A DNA stretch of 59,984 bases from Mycobacterium szulgai (GCF_002116635.1 NZ_LQPW01000137.1:1-59984), one strand, 5' to 3'. Shown: positions 9,528-18,371, numbered from the stretch's first letter. The notes: a model not told the origin generated them from the letters alone. A program made the numbers and translations.

Positions 9528-9877
9528 CCGAATCCGAAAAGCCCGGCGGCACAATCGAAGTTTCCGACGCATCGTTCTCCACTGACGTCCTATCCAGCAA
9601 TAAGCCTGTGCTGGTTGACTTTTGGGCAACGTGGTGCGGACCCTGCAAGATGGTTGCCCCCGTGCTCGAGGAGATCGCCGTCGAGCGCGGCGCCAACCTC
9701 ACCGTCGCCAAGCTCGACGTGGACGCCAACCCCGAGACCGCCCGCGACTTCCAGGTCGTCTCGATACCGACCATGATCCTGTTCAAGGACGGCCAACCGG
9801 TGAAGCGCATCGTCGGAGCCAAAGGCAAGGCGGCGTTGCTGCGCGAGCTCTCCGACGTAGTTCCCGACCTCGCCTGA
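9524..9877 (+). CDS. trxC: Thioredoxin TrxC
   Basis: A 117-residue thioredoxin with the canonical active site WCGPC (Cys38, Cys41), the conserved Lys after it, and the cis-proline in SIPTM. It is the substrate of the TrxB2 reductase encoded immediately upstream and reduces protein disulfides in the cytoplasm. I choose the ATG at 9524 because it overlaps the trxB2 stop and gives the family's normal length. The frame is open further upstream, but that part encodes trxB2 in another frame. Confidence 0.97.
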   Translation: MTESEKPGGTIEVSDASFSTDVLSSNKPVLVDFWATWCGPCKMVAPVLEEIAVERGANLTVAKLDVDANPETARDFQVVSIPTMILFKDGQPVKRIVGAKGKAALLRELSDVVPDLA

Positions 9878-10008
9878 GTCCTTGATGGCGCCGGATCAGG
9901 CTCGCGGTTAGCCTGGCGTTTTCCCGATATCGGCGAGGATCTGCGACAATACCGATTAGCTGTCGTGAATTTGTCAGCGAAGTCAGTGAGTCCCGGAGGG
10001 CCCTTGGT

Positions 10009-11229
10009 ATGCCGAGTCCGCGCCGCGAAGAAGGCGACGCGCTGCGCTGTGGTGACCGCAGCGCCGCTGTGACCGAGATCCGGGCCGCGCTGTCCGCACT
10101 GGGAATGCTGGACAATCCAGACGAGGACCTGAGCACCGGCCGGCACGTCGCCGTCGAGTTGTTCGATGAAGAACTCGACCAGGCGGTTCGGGCCTTTCAG
10201 CAGCATCGGGGCCTGCTGGTGGACGGCATTGTCGGTGAAGCCACCTACCGCGCATTGAAGGAAGCGTCCTACCGGCTGGGCGCCCGCACGCTGTACCACC
10301 AATTCGGTGCACCGCTCTACGGCGACGACGTGGCCACGCTGCAAGCCCGCCTGCAAGACCTCGGCTTCTACACCGGGCTGGTCGACGGCCACTTCGGGCT
10401 GCAAACCCACAACGCGCTGATGTCATACCAACGCGAATACGGGCTGTCCGCCGACGGTATCTGTGGGCCAGAAACGTTGCGCTCCTTGTATTTTCTGAGT
10501 TCCCGGGTCAGCGGGGGCTCGCCGCACGCGATTCGCGAGGAGGAGCTGGTCCGCAGTTCCGGTCCGAAACTTTCTGGTAAACGGATCATCATCGATCCGG
10601 GCCGTGGCGGCAGCGACCACGGGCTGATCACGCATGGGCCGGCCGGGCCCATCAGCGAAGCAGACGTCTTGTGGGACTTGGCAAGTCGGCTCGAAGGCCG
10701 GATGACCGCTATCGGCATGGAGACCTTTCTGTCGCGGCCCACCAACCGCAGCCCGTCCGACGCCGAACGTGCGGCCACCGCTAACGCCGTCGGCGCCGAC
10801 CTGATGATCAGCCTGCGCTGCGAAACCCAGGCCAGCCCTTCGGCCAACGGCGTGGCCTCCTTCCACTTCGGCAACTCGCACGGCTCGGTCTCCACCATCG
10901 GCCGCAATTTGGCCGACTTCATTCAACGAGAAGTGGTGGCACGCACCGGGTTACGCGATTGTCGCGTTCATGGGCGGACGTGGGATCTGTTGCGACTGAC
11001 CAGAATGCCTACCGTTCAGGTTGACGTCGGTTACATCACCAACCCGCGCGACCGCGGGATGCTGGTATCCACACAGACCCGTGACGCCATTGCCGAGGGC
11101 ATCCTTGCCGCGGTCAAGCGGCTTTATCTGTTGGGCAAGAACGACCGCCCCACCGGCACATTCACTTTCGCCGAATTGCTGGCCCACGAATTGTCGGTCG
11201 AACGCGCCAGCAGGCTCAGCGGTTCCTAG
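10009..11229 (+). CDS. cwlM: CwlM, amidase-fold regulator of peptidoglycan synthesis
   Basis: A 406-residue cytoplasmic protein with two N-terminal peptidoglycan-binding-1 repeats (about residues 15–85 and 95–165) and an Amidase_3 fold (about 185–375). Two zinc-ligand positions look lost: DPGRGG replaces the usual DPGHGG, and SLRCET replaces SIHAN. This agrees with its known role as a regulator, not an active hydrolase. When phosphorylated by PknB, mycobacterial CwlM activates MurA. Threonines at 382, 384 and 386 in the C-terminal tail (PTGTFTF) match known phosphorylation sites. It has the same length as the M. tuberculosis protein. The stop overlaps the convergent Rv3916c-like gene. Confidence 0.95.
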   Translation: MPSPRREEGDALRCGDRSAAVTEIRAALSALGMLDNPDEDLSTGRHVAVELFDEELDQAVRAFQQHRGLLVDGIVGEATYRALKEASYRLGARTLYHQFGAPLYGDDVATLQARLQDLGFYTGLVDGHFGLQTHNALMSYQREYGLSADGICGPETLRSLYFLSSRVSGGSPHAIREEELVRSSGPKLSGKRIIIDPGRGGSDHGLITHGPAGPISEADVLWDLASRLEGRMTAIGMETFLSRPTNRSPSDAERAATANAVGADLMISLRCETQASPSANGVASFHFGNSHGSVSTIGRNLADFIQREVVARTGLRDCRVHGRTWDLLRLTRMPTVQVDVGYITNPRDRGMLVSTQTRDAIAEGILAAVKRLYLLGKNDRPTGTFTFAELLAHELSVERASRLSGS

Positions 11230-12002
11230 TCCGCGATGGCCCCGGCTTCGTTGGCTTGCAAAGTATTACCGACCGAAGACGCCGCGCCCACCGGCTGCTG
11301 TAGTTGAGCGTTCTCCAGCAGACGTTCCAGGGCGGCTTCGACTTCTGCCTTCCACCCCAGCCCCTTGTCCAGCTCCAGCCGCAGCCGCGGGAAGTACCGA
11401 TGTGGCGCCACCACAACGAAACCCGCGTCGATCAAGAAGTCCGCGTCGATGATGCAGTGCTCGACCGAACAATCGCCGAGCGATTCCAGTACCGGCCGAA
11501 CGTCGGGGTCTGCCACCGACGGATCCTGCAACTCGGTAGCAGCCGCCGTGCGGCCGAATGCTTCCAGCGCCCGGACACCGCGGCGAACCAACTCATCGAT
11601 GACGCGGGCAATGAGGCTGTGTGGCAGATCGTCGGCAGCTTGCCCGCGCTCGATGCCCATCGAAGTCAGCAACACCGCGTCCGCGGACACCGGCCCGGTT
11701 GGAAAGCGACGCGCCCGGGGTACCGCGCGAGGCGGCGCGTAGAGCACATACCCCAAACACGATGGCTCGACCTGGCTGCGCTCGTCGGGTACCGGTTTGG
11801 AAACCGCCCAAGCGACCTGCCCGCAGGATCCCCACTCCAGCATGACCATCGACAGCCACGCCTCTTTTTCGAATTCGGGATCGGCCAAGTGATCCTCTTT
11901 GCCAAGGGTGGCGGGATCGACCTCCCAGAAGACGCAACGGCGCGCATGCTTGGGAAGCTGCTCAAAGGCTTCGAGTCGCAGCGCTGTGATACGAGCTGAC
12001 AC
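11226..12002 (-). CDS. Conserved Rv3916c-like protein, possible GNAT acetyltransferase
   Basis: A 258-residue soluble protein counterpart of Rv3916c (about 244 residues), conserved beside parB in mycobacteria. It has no signal peptide or TM segment. A stretch around residues 55–120 (AWLSMVMLEWGSCGQVAW… GYVLYAPP … SADAVLLTS) and the following helix could form a GNAT-like fold, but I see no clean acetyl-CoA-binding RxxGxG motif, so the enzyme class is uncertain. The GTG start at 12002 is the first in frame with a sensible N-terminus. Its stop overlaps the convergent cwlM stop by 4 bases. Confidence 0.75.
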   Translation of the reverse strand: MSARITALRLEAFEQLPKHARRCVFWEVDPATLGKEDHLADPEFEKEAWLSMVMLEWGSCGQVAWAVSKPVPDERSQVEPSCLGYVLYAPPRAVPRARRFPTGPVSADAVLLTSMGIERGQAADDLPHSLIARVIDELVRRGVRALEAFGRTAAATELQDPSVADPDVRPVLESLGDCSVEHCIIDADFLIDAGFVVVAPHRYFPRLRLELDKGLGWKAEVEAALERLLENAQLQQPVGAASSVGNTLQANEAGAIAD

Positions 12003-12331
12003 TAGTCTCCTGGCCTCCGTGCGGTACTGGAACCCGGATCTCCCCCGGGCTGATGTGCACCAGCAGCCTCTCTAGGATAGGAGAGTTGGTCGCGATCGGG
12101 CCAGTGTTGGACTAGCCACATTGCCGCCGGCCCGGTCGCGCTGCCGAACCCGGCCCCAGCGAATTTTCCAAGCCGGTCTATTGGCCGCGCGGCCCTCGAA
12201 ATGACTTGATGCACATCGGGTCTCCGTCGGATCGCAATACCGGTGGCAAACCTCGCGCCAACCGGGCGCCGTTGCAGTGTCACAGTGACGTAATTACAGC
12301 GTATGTCCGGTCAGGCCGTCGCCGAGCCGTT
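12003..12331. other. Intergenic region between parB and the Rv3916c-like gene
   Basis: I see no supported gene, RNA or strong hairpin in this 329-bp stretch. It lies downstream of parB and upstream of the Rv3916c-like gene, so it should contain that gene's promoter, which I cannot locate with confidence. Confidence 0.6.
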
Positions 12332-13324
12332 TCAGGACTTCCCCGCGGTCATCACTTCGATGATCCGTTGCAGATCGTCGACCGAGCCGAACTCGACCAC
12401 AATCTTGCCCTTGCGTTTGCCAAGGCTGACCGTCACCCGGGTGTCGAACGCATTTGACAGTCGTTCGGCAACGTCTTGCAGGCCGGGCATCTGAATCGGC
12501 TTTCGTCGCGGCGCCGTCGGCGTGGCGCCTCCACGATCGGCCTCGTGGTTAGCCAGCGTGACCGCCTCTTCGGTGGCGCGCACCGAAAGGCCTTCGGCGA
12601 CAATACGGCTGGCCAACTCCTCCTGCGCCTCGGCGCCGGCTTCCAACGACAACAAAGCGCGGGCGTGGCCGGCGGAAAGGACCCCGGCGGCAACCCGGCG
12701 CTGGACCGGGATTGGCAGTTTGAGCAACCGGATCATGTTGGTGATGAGCGGTCGCGACCGGCCGATGCGGGCGGCGAGTTCGTCATGGGTGACCCCGAAC
12801 TCGTCGAGCAGTTGTTGATAGGCGGCTGCCTCTTCCAAGGGGTTCAGCTGTACCCGGTGGATGTTCTCGAGCAAGGCGTCGCGCAGTAGATTGTCATCGC
12901 CCGTTTCCCGAACGATGGCCGGGATGGTGGCCAAACCCGCTTCCTGCGCGGCCCGCCAACGACGCTCCCCCATCACGATCTGATAGCGCGCCCCGCTTGC
13001 GGATCGATCGACCGCCCGCACCACGATCGGTTGCAAGAGGCCGAACTCGCGGATCGAGTGGACCAACTCCGAGAGCGCCTCTTCGTCGAACACCTGGCGC
13101 GGTTGGCGAGGGTTGGCCTCGATATCGCCGGGCGCAATCTCGCGGTACACCGCGCCCATTGCGGTGGCATCGGGCAGCGGCCCGCCGAGTACAACGTCGG
13201 CAGCCGCGGCTCCCATCCGCGGGCCGAACGTCGCCGGCCCGTCACCCTCGGCCGGACCGGTCGGGATCAGCGACGCCAGTCCCCTGCCCAGCCCGCCCTT
13301 CCTGCTGCGTGACGGGTTCGTCAT
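12332..13324 (-). CDS. parB: Chromosome-partitioning protein ParB
   Basis: A 330-residue ParB/Spo0J CTP-dependent DNA clamp that loads at parS and spreads. The N-terminal ParB/Srx domain begins with the arginine-rich box (GERRWRAAQEAGL) and the parS-binding helix-turn-helix follows (LAARIGRSRPLITNMIRLLKLP). The C-terminal dimerisation region ends near the stop. It starts in an ATGA overlap with parA, so the two are co-translated. Two perfect parS sites lie 0.9 and 1.8 kb upstream, inside parA and at the rsmG start. Confidence 0.97.
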   Translation of the reverse strand: MTNPSRSRKGGLGRGLASLIPTGPAEGDGPATFGPRMGAAAADVVLGGPLPDATAMGAVYREIAPGDIEANPRQPRQVFDEEALSELVHSIREFGLLQPIVVRAVDRSASGARYQIVMGERRWRAAQEAGLATIPAIVRETGDDNLLRDALLENIHRVQLNPLEEAAAYQQLLDEFGVTHDELAARIGRSRPLITNMIRLLKLPIPVQRRVAAGVLSAGHARALLSLEAGAEAQEELASRIVAEGLSVRATEEAVTLANHEADRGGATPTAPRRKPIQMPGLQDVAERLSNAFDTRVTVSLGKRKGKIVVEFGSVDDLQRIIEVMTAGKS

Positions 13325-14415
13325 TGTGGTCCCCTCCCGGCTGGTCGATCGCGTTGAGCCAGTTCGCGGCTGGCGTCGAGATAGCTCATCGCGCCCCGCG
13401 AACCGGGATCGTAATCGATGATCGTCATGCTGTAGCCCGGCGCCTCTGACACCTTGACGCTGCGCGGAATAACGGTGCGCAGCACCTTATCGCCGAAGTA
13501 CCGGCGCACCTCCTCGGCCACCTGATCGGCGAGCTTCGTCCGGCCGTCGTACATGGTGAGGATGACGGTGGTGACGTCGAGTTGAGGATTGAGATGTGCC
13601 TTCACCATCTCGATGTTTCGCATCAGCTGTGACACACCCTCAAGGGCGTAGTACTCGCACTGGATCGGAATCAGCACCTCCGGGGCGGCTACCAATGCAT
13701 TGATGGTGAGCAGTCCGAGTGACGGCGGGCAGTCCACGAACACGTAGTCGAAGTCGAAGTTCTCGAGCTCGGCCAAGGCGGTGCGGAGACGGTTCTCGCG
13801 CGCGACCATGCTGACTAATTCGATCTCGGCGCCGGCCAGGTCGATTGTGGCCGGCACACAGAACAGCCGCTCGCTGTGCGGGCTGCGTCGCAACGCCTGC
13901 TGCAACGAGACCTCGCCGAGGAGCACCTCATACGACGACGGCGTGCCCGACTTCCGGTCGGTGATACCCAACGCTGTGCTTGCGTTGCCCTGTGGATCCA
14001 GGTCGATGACGAGTGTCTTGAGTCCCTGCACGGCAAGGGCGGCAGCCAGGTTCACCGCCGTGGTCGTCTTGCCCACGCCGCCCTTCTGGTTCGCGACGGT
14101 GAAGACCCGCCGCTGCCGCGGCCGCTGCAATGGTTCGTGGGTGGTGTGCAGCACCCGCATCGCACGTTCGGCGGCGGCCCCGATCGGGGTGTCCAATTCG
14201 GTCGATGTTTCACGTGAAACATTCACCGTGGGATTGTGCGCCGTCCCGGGCGCCGACGCCACTCCGCCCGGTGTCGGTGCGGTCACACGCACCGGCTGCT
14301 GCACGGACCTTGGCGGGGGTGTTGGACCGCCTCCCGTAACGGCTGGCACGTGTCCGACCGTGGGCGCAAAGCCGACGGCGGCTGTTGCGGCGGCAGGGCC
14401 AGGTATCGATGTCAT
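13321..14415 (-). CDS. parA: Chromosome-partitioning ATPase ParA
   Basis: A 364-residue ParA/Soj ATPase. Residues 1–100 are a variable, proline/alanine-rich leader; the deviant Walker A motif KGGVGKTT is at 111–118, followed by Walker A' (DLDPQGN) and Walker B (YVFVDCPPSLG). With ParB and parS it segregates origins, and in mycobacteria it is tied to the polar scaffold Wag31. The ATG at 14415 is chosen because it overlaps the rsmG stop (ATGA); a longer open frame upstream runs through rsmG and is a shadow. The leader contains NVSRET, encoded by the parS site at 14206–14221. Confidence 0.95.
   Translation of the reverse strand: MTSIPGPAAATAAVGFAPTVGHVPAVTGGGPTPPPRSVQQPVRVTAPTPGGVASAPGTAHNPTVNVSRETSTELDTPIGAAAERAMRVLHTTHEPLQRPRQRRVFTVANQKGGVGKTTTAVNLAAALAVQGLKTLVIDLDPQGNASTALGITDRKSGTPSSYEVLLGEVSLQQALRRSPHSERLFCVPATIDLAGAEIELVSMVARENRLRTALAELENFDFDYVFVDCPPSLGLLTINALVAAPEVLIPIQCEYYALEGVSQLMRNIEMVKAHLNPQLDVTTVILTMYDGRTKLADQVAEEVRRYFGDKVLRTVIPRSVKVSEAPGYSMTIIDYDPGSRGAMSYLDASRELAQRDRPAGRGPQ
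14206..14221. promoter_or_regulatory. parS site 1, inside parA
   Basis: A perfect 16-bp parS palindrome, TGTTTCACGTGAAACA, lies inside the 5' part of parA and encodes residues NVSRET. It is the loading site for ParB and, with site 2, marks the origin-proximal centromere. Confidence 0.97.
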
Positions 14416-15140
14416 GCCGTACCCCTGTTCCCCGACGGCGCCGGTTTGTGTCGCGTCTGCCGTCCGCGCCGGGCTACCACCACGGTTGCGGGCGGATGCA
14501 AATAGTTCGCGCCACATGTCACCACCCTGACATCCACGGCCCCCGAAGCGGCCATCACACGCCGGTGTTCCCGGACTTCGTCGGGAGCGCGCTCCCCCTT
14601 CATCGCAAGCATTCGCCCGTCGTGCCTTAGCAACGGCATACTCCACTTCGTCACTTTGTCCAATGCGGCCACGGCCCGCGACACTGCGGCGTCCCTGCCG
14701 CCGATCTGCTCCCGGACTCGCGGATCCTCGGCCCGGCCGCGGACCACGTCAACCGCCAGACCGAGCTCGGTCACCGCCTCTTGCAAGAACTCGCTGCGCC
14801 GCAGCAGCGGCTCCAACAGAACTATCCGGAGATCCGGTCGGGCGATCGCCAAGGGGATGCCGGGGAGGCCGGCGCCGCTGCCGATGTCCACTACCCGCTC
14901 GCCCTCGTCGAGCAGCTCGCCAATCGCAGCACAGTTCAATAGGTGGCGCTCCCATAGCCGGTCAACTTCCCGGGGTCCGAGAAGGCCGCGCTCTACCCCC
15001 GGACCCGCCAGCAATTCGGTGTATCGCTGTGCCAAGTCGAGTTGTGGTCCGAACACCGCGGCAGCCGCATCGGGCACGGCGGGGGCATTCTCGCCCACAC
15101 CCACCCGATCGCAACTCCCGCCATGTTTCACGTGAAACAT
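14412..15140 (-). CDS. rsmG: 16S rRNA (guanine-527-N7)-methyltransferase RsmG/GidB
   Basis: An up to 242-residue SAM-dependent methyltransferase that modifies G527 of 16S rRNA; loss gives low-level streptomycin resistance in mycobacteria. The SAM-binding motif VVDIGSGAGLPGIPLAIARP and the catalytic-region sequence VSRAVAALDKVTKWSMPLL are intact. The start is uncertain. The first ATG (15140) gives MFHVKH, encoded by parS site 2 itself; a GTG 14 codons later (15098) gives a length closer to M. tuberculosis GidB (224 residues). The stop overlaps parA. Confidence 0.93.
   Translation of the reverse strand: MFHVKHGGSCDRVGVGENAPAVPDAAAAVFGPQLDLAQRYTELLAGPGVERGLLGPREVDRLWERHLLNCAAIGELLDEGERVVDIGSGAGLPGIPLAIARPDLRIVLLEPLLRRSEFLQEAVTELGLAVDVVRGRAEDPRVREQIGGRDAAVSRAVAALDKVTKWSMPLLRHDGRMLAMKGERAPDEVREHRRVMAASGAVDVRVVTCGANYLHPPATVVVARRGRQTRHKPAPSGNRGTA
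15124..15139. promoter_or_regulatory. parS site 2, at the rsmG start
   Basis: A second perfect TGTTTCACGTGAAACA. It lies within an 18-bp palindrome (15123–15140) whose outermost bases form the possible ATG start of rsmG. ParB spreading from here could affect rsmG expression; that is inference. Confidence 0.97.
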
Positions 15141-15231
15141 CCTCCGCTCGTCCGGGTTCGCGACCCACGTGAACTACACAGCTGTAACTCCGCGTGACCT
15201 CATCAGCGCTCGGTCACGACCGGATCACAAG

Positions 15232-15819
15232 CTAGTCACGAAGGACGACTACGCGGCGCGACGGCTCAGCACCCTCGCTCTCGCTATGCACACCGGGCAC
15301 TGCGGCAACCGCGTCATGGACGATCTTGCGCTCAAACGGCGTCATCGGCGACAGCTCCTCGCGCTCGCCGGTCTCGGCGACCCGCCGCGCGACCTTGTCG
15401 CCCAACGCCGCGAGCTCCTCGCGCCGCCGCCGGCGCCAGCTCGCGATGTCGAGCATCAGCCTGCTGCGCACGCCGGTCTTCTGATGTACCGCCAAGCGGG
15501 TGAGTTCTTGGAGAGCGTCGAGTACCTCTCCCCCGCGGCCCACCAATTTGTTCAGGTCGTTACTGCCGTCAATGCTCACTACCGCACGACTGCCTTCGAC
15601 ATCGAGGTCGATGTCGCCGTCGAAGTCGAGCAGATCCAGCAGCTCTTCCAGATAGTCGCCGGCGATCTCGCCTTCGGCCACTAACCGCTCTTCCAAGTCG
15701 TCGCCCTCGTCCGAATCCGCCGCACCGGCATCGGCCGCGGCGGTGTCGTCGCCGGCTTCCGGAGTCTCTGCTTCACCGTCGAGATCGTTTTTCAGTTCGG
15801 TGGTGTCGGCCTCGGTCAT
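15232..15819 (-). CDS. jag: RNA-binding protein Jag/KhpB
   Basis: A 195-residue Jag/KhpB-family protein, the Rv3920c counterpart. After an acidic N-terminus (D/E-rich to about residue 60) comes a KH-like domain (about 65–140; VSIDGSNDLNKLVGRGGEVL carries a GxxG-type loop), then a C-terminal R3H domain with the R-x3-H signature (FERKIVHDAV). It is predicted to bind single-stranded RNA and, with KhpA, to tune envelope gene expression. It sits between yidC (98 bp upstream) and rsmG (91 bp downstream) in the conserved ribosome–membrane insertion cluster. Confidence 0.92.
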   Translation of the reverse strand: MTEADTTELKNDLDGEAETPEAGDDTAAADAGAADSDEGDDLEERLVAEGEIAGDYLEELLDLLDFDGDIDLDVEGSRAVVSIDGSNDLNKLVGRGGEVLDALQELTRLAVHQKTGVRSRLMLDIASWRRRRREELAALGDKVARRVAETGEREELSPMTPFERKIVHDAVAAVPGVHSESEGAEPSRRVVVLRD

Positions 15820-15917
15820 AGCTTTCTCCCCTCATCCACGGGTCGGTAGGTCGCGGTATTCGCGATGTTCTTCTGGGGCGCGGTACGACTAACCCCGGTA
15901 AGGCTGTGACGCGCTGT

Positions 15918-17012
15918 TCAACGTTTGCGCTTCTTCGGTCGGGCTCCGGGCCGCGGGGTGCGGTTGACGGCACTGCTATTACTCGCACCCGGACTCGGCT
16001 TTTCGGACTCGGTCGCCTGTGCCGCGGAATCGGCTGACTCCGGTTGCGCCTCGCCGTCGCTCTCGGCGGCGGAGCCATCGCCGTTCGCCGGTGCCGGCTT
16101 GGTAGCTCGCTTCGGCTTGACCCCCGGAGCCGGCGCGTTAGCCGCCCGGCGTTGGATGGCTTCCTGCTTCTTGGCTTCTTCCTCTTTTTCGATCATGCCG
16201 AACACGTAGTGCTGCTGACCGAACGTCCAGATGTTGTTGGAGAACCAGTACAAGATGATCGCCAGCGGCAGGAACGGCCCGCCCACCACCACACCCAACG
16301 GGAACACATACAGCGCCAGTTTGTTCATCATCGCGGTCTGCGGATTGGCCGCCGCCTCCGGACTCTGCCGGGCAATCGACGCGCGACTGTTGAAGTAGGT
16401 TGCGATGCCGGCCAGGACCATTACCGGCACCCCGACCGCGATCACCGCGGGCCGGCTGAAATCCACAAATGCGTCCAGCCCGCCGCGCTGCGTCATCGAC
16501 GCACCGATCGGCGCCCCGAACAAGTTGGCGTCCAGGAAGTGCCCCACATCGGCCGGGGTGAAGGCGTAGTTGCCCGTGAGGCGGTTCTGCACCACCGACA
16601 TTTGCTGCTGACCGATGCCCCCGGTGGTCCGGTTGAACGAACGCAACACGTGATACAGCCCAAGGAAAACCGGGATCTGCGCAAGCATCGGCAGGCACCC
16701 GAGGATCGGGTTGAAGCCGTGTTCGCGCTGCAGCTTCTGCATCTCCAGCGCCATGCGCTGACGGTCCTTGCCGTACTTCTTTTGCAGCGCCTTGATTTGC
16801 GGTTGCAGTTCCTGCATCTGCCGGGTGGTGCGGATCTGGCGCACGAACGGCTTGTACAGCAGCGCCCGCAGGGTGAAGACGAGGAACATCACCGACAATG
16901 CCCAGGCGAAGAAATTCGACGGCCCCAGCAGCAGCGCGAACAGCTTGTACCAAAGCAGCATGATCCAGGACACCGGGTAGTACACGAAGTCAAGGCTGAA
17001 AAAATCAAACAA
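15918..17012 (-). CDS. yidC: Membrane protein insertase YidC
   Basis: A 364-residue YidC/Oxa1 insertase that places proteins into the cytoplasmic membrane with or without SecYEG. Several TM segments are seen (first at about residues 10–30, then 40–60, 125–145, 205–230, 260–300), with the coiled, basic cytoplasmic loop QMQELQPQIKALQKKYGKD after TM2. A highly charged C-terminal tail ends KKRKR. I take the TTG at 17012 as start: it follows a GAGGGGAG ribosome-binding site and gives the length of the M. tuberculosis protein (366). There is no in-frame ATG between it and yidD coding sequence, and the frame further upstream is a shadow of yidD. Confidence 0.93.
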   Translation of the reverse strand: MFDFFSLDFVYYPVSWIMLLWYKLFALLLGPSNFFAWALSVMFLVFTLRALLYKPFVRQIRTTRQMQELQPQIKALQKKYGKDRQRMALEMQKLQREHGFNPILGCLPMLAQIPVFLGLYHVLRSFNRTTGGIGQQQMSVVQNRLTGNYAFTPADVGHFLDANLFGAPIGASMTQRGGLDAFVDFSRPAVIAVGVPVMVLAGIATYFNSRASIARQSPEAAANPQTAMMNKLALYVFPLGVVVGGPFLPLAIILYWFSNNIWTFGQQHYVFGMIEKEEEAKKQEAIQRRAANAPAPGVKPKRATKPAPANGDGSAAESDGEAQPESADSAAQATESEKPSPGASNSSAVNRTPRPGARPKKRKR

Positions 17013-17391
17013 GAGACTTGCTCTCCCCTCGCAGCGCTGGGCTGTCCCAGCTGGCGTCTTCACGGTCGTCCCGGTCCGCAACAGTCCCGGCAGCGTGCCC
17101 GTCGGCCCGGCACTCATGGCGCTCGCGGCGCTCCGGTATCGGGTCCCATCCTCCCCGATGCCACGGTCCGCACTTGCCCAGCCGGACAAAGGTCAGCCAA
17201 CTCCCCCGGATCAACCCGTACTCGGTGAGGGCATCGACGGCGTACTGACTACAGGTCGGAATGAAGCGGCACGACGCCGGGCGCAGCGGTGAGATCATGT
17301 GCCGGTAAAGCTGGATCAGAAAGATCAACCCACGCGCGATCTTCCGGCCGGCGACCCGGACCACGCTCCCAGGGTTTCCCGCCGAGGCCAT
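17005..17391 (-). CDS. yidD: Membrane protein insertion efficiency factor YidD
   Basis: A 128-residue YidD-family protein with the diagnostic cysteine-rich core: YRHMISPLRP, CRFIPTCSQYAVDAL and KCGPWHRGGWDPIP. It is thought to sit at the membrane and help YidC-dependent insertion. The ATG at 17391 is chosen because it shares a base with the rnpA stop (TGATG). It overlaps the start of yidC at its 3' end, so rnpA–yidD–yidC are likely coupled in translation. The tail after residue 85 is poorly conserved. Confidence 0.93.
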   Translation of the reverse strand: MASAGNPGSVVRVAGRKIARGLIFLIQLYRHMISPLRPASCRFIPTCSQYAVDALTEYGLIRGSWLTFVRLGKCGPWHRGGWDPIPERRERHECRADGHAAGTVADRDDREDASWDSPALRGESKSLV

Positions 17392-17765
17392 CACCGCTCG
17401 CTGCCCGCCAGTTCGAAAGCGCGCCGCAAGCCGCTTCGTAATTGTTGTTCCAGCCATGCCGAGGACACGTGCCGGCTGCTGGGCAGCGCGCGGATCACCA
17501 CCTGATCGCGCGGATGCAGCGAGTCCAACATGGGGCGGGCAACGTGCCGCAACCGACGGGCGACCCGATGGCGTTCGACGGCGGACCCCACCGGCTTGGC
17601 AATGATCAGACCGACCCGCGGGCCCCGACCCTTGTTGAGATTTTCCTCGCGCTCGCTGCCGCGCCGGACATGGACGATGACGTCAGGTTGCACCGTACGC
17701 ATCCCGTACTTCACCGTCGCGTCAAACTCGGTGGACCGCCTCATGCGGTTGCGTGCACAAAGCAC
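17391..17765 (-). CDS. rnpA: Ribonuclease P protein component
   Basis: A 124-residue RNase P protein subunit that helps the RNA subunit mature tRNA 5' ends. The family's basic helix is present (AVERHRVARRLRHVARPML) together with the central VGLIIAKPVGSAV strand. It carries a short insertion before this core (GSEREENLNKGRGPR), which M. tuberculosis seems to have in a shorter form. The GTG start is 22 bp downstream of rpmH, the normal order in bacteria. Confidence 0.95.
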   Translation of the reverse strand: MLCARNRMRRSTEFDATVKYGMRTVQPDVIVHVRRGSEREENLNKGRGPRVGLIIAKPVGSAVERHRVARRLRHVARPMLDSLHPRDQVVIRALPSSRHVSSAWLEQQLRSGLRRAFELAGSER

Positions 17766-17787
17766 CGCTAAGAAACCCGTGTTGCGA

Positions 17788-17931
17788 TCAGGCAGTTAAA
17801 GCGCGGCGACCCTTACGGCGCCGACCGGAGACGATGGCCCGCCCGGCACGGGTGCGCATCCGCAACCGAAAACCATGAACGCGGGCTCGGCGCCGGTTGT
17901 TCGGCTGGAAGGTCCGCTTGCCCTTGGCCAC
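17788..17931 (-). CDS. rpmH: Ribosomal protein bL34
   Basis: A 47-residue, strongly basic protein with the conserved L34 sequence KRTFQPNNRRRARVHGFR. The GTG at 17931 is chosen because GAGGAGA lies 6 bases upstream and the length equals the family norm; the longer open frame is spurious. It is the first gene of the leftward rpmH–rnpA–yidD–yidC cluster and is divergent from dnaA. Confidence 0.97.
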   Translation of the reverse strand: MAKGKRTFQPNNRRRARVHGFRLRMRTRAGRAIVSGRRRKGRRALTA

Positions 17932-18293
17932 AACGTTCTCCTCGGTGTGTCTGGCATAACCATCCGGCCGCCGCATAACGCTTGGCAACTCGCCGGTCGG
18001 AGGTGGTCTCGCAAACTGGCCGGCGCGGTCCCCTGATAACTTCACCCGGGTCGCAGCCGCATCGCCGACTTTCGGGCGACTGTTTGAGGGTACTGACGAG
18101 GCTTGTCCTGGTCAAACCTCGCCCACATCAAGCGCCTTAGCCGCCCAACGAAAAAGAACCCAGTCGAATACAAAACAACGGTTGGCAGCCGCACCGAAAA
18201 CTGTTAGCTTCGGGCGGGTGTAGTTTGCAAGCCGCTTCGGATTTGGATCGGCTGTCGACAATGAAGCGAGGATGGCGGATCGACTAGCTGCCC

Positions 18294-18313
18294 AGACAAC
18301 CAGGTGGTTGTCT
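18294..18313. repeat. Perfect inverted repeat upstream of dnaA
   Basis: AGACAACCA and TGGTTGTCT are perfect 9-bp arms around a 2-base GG centre. It could be an operator for a dimeric regulator, or a hairpin in the dnaA leader RNA; the sequence does not decide. Confidence 0.7.
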
Positions 18314-18371
18314 CCAGCCACGGAGATCGCAAGCCGTTGCCGGTAGGCTGCGGCACGTTTTCCGACCGACC

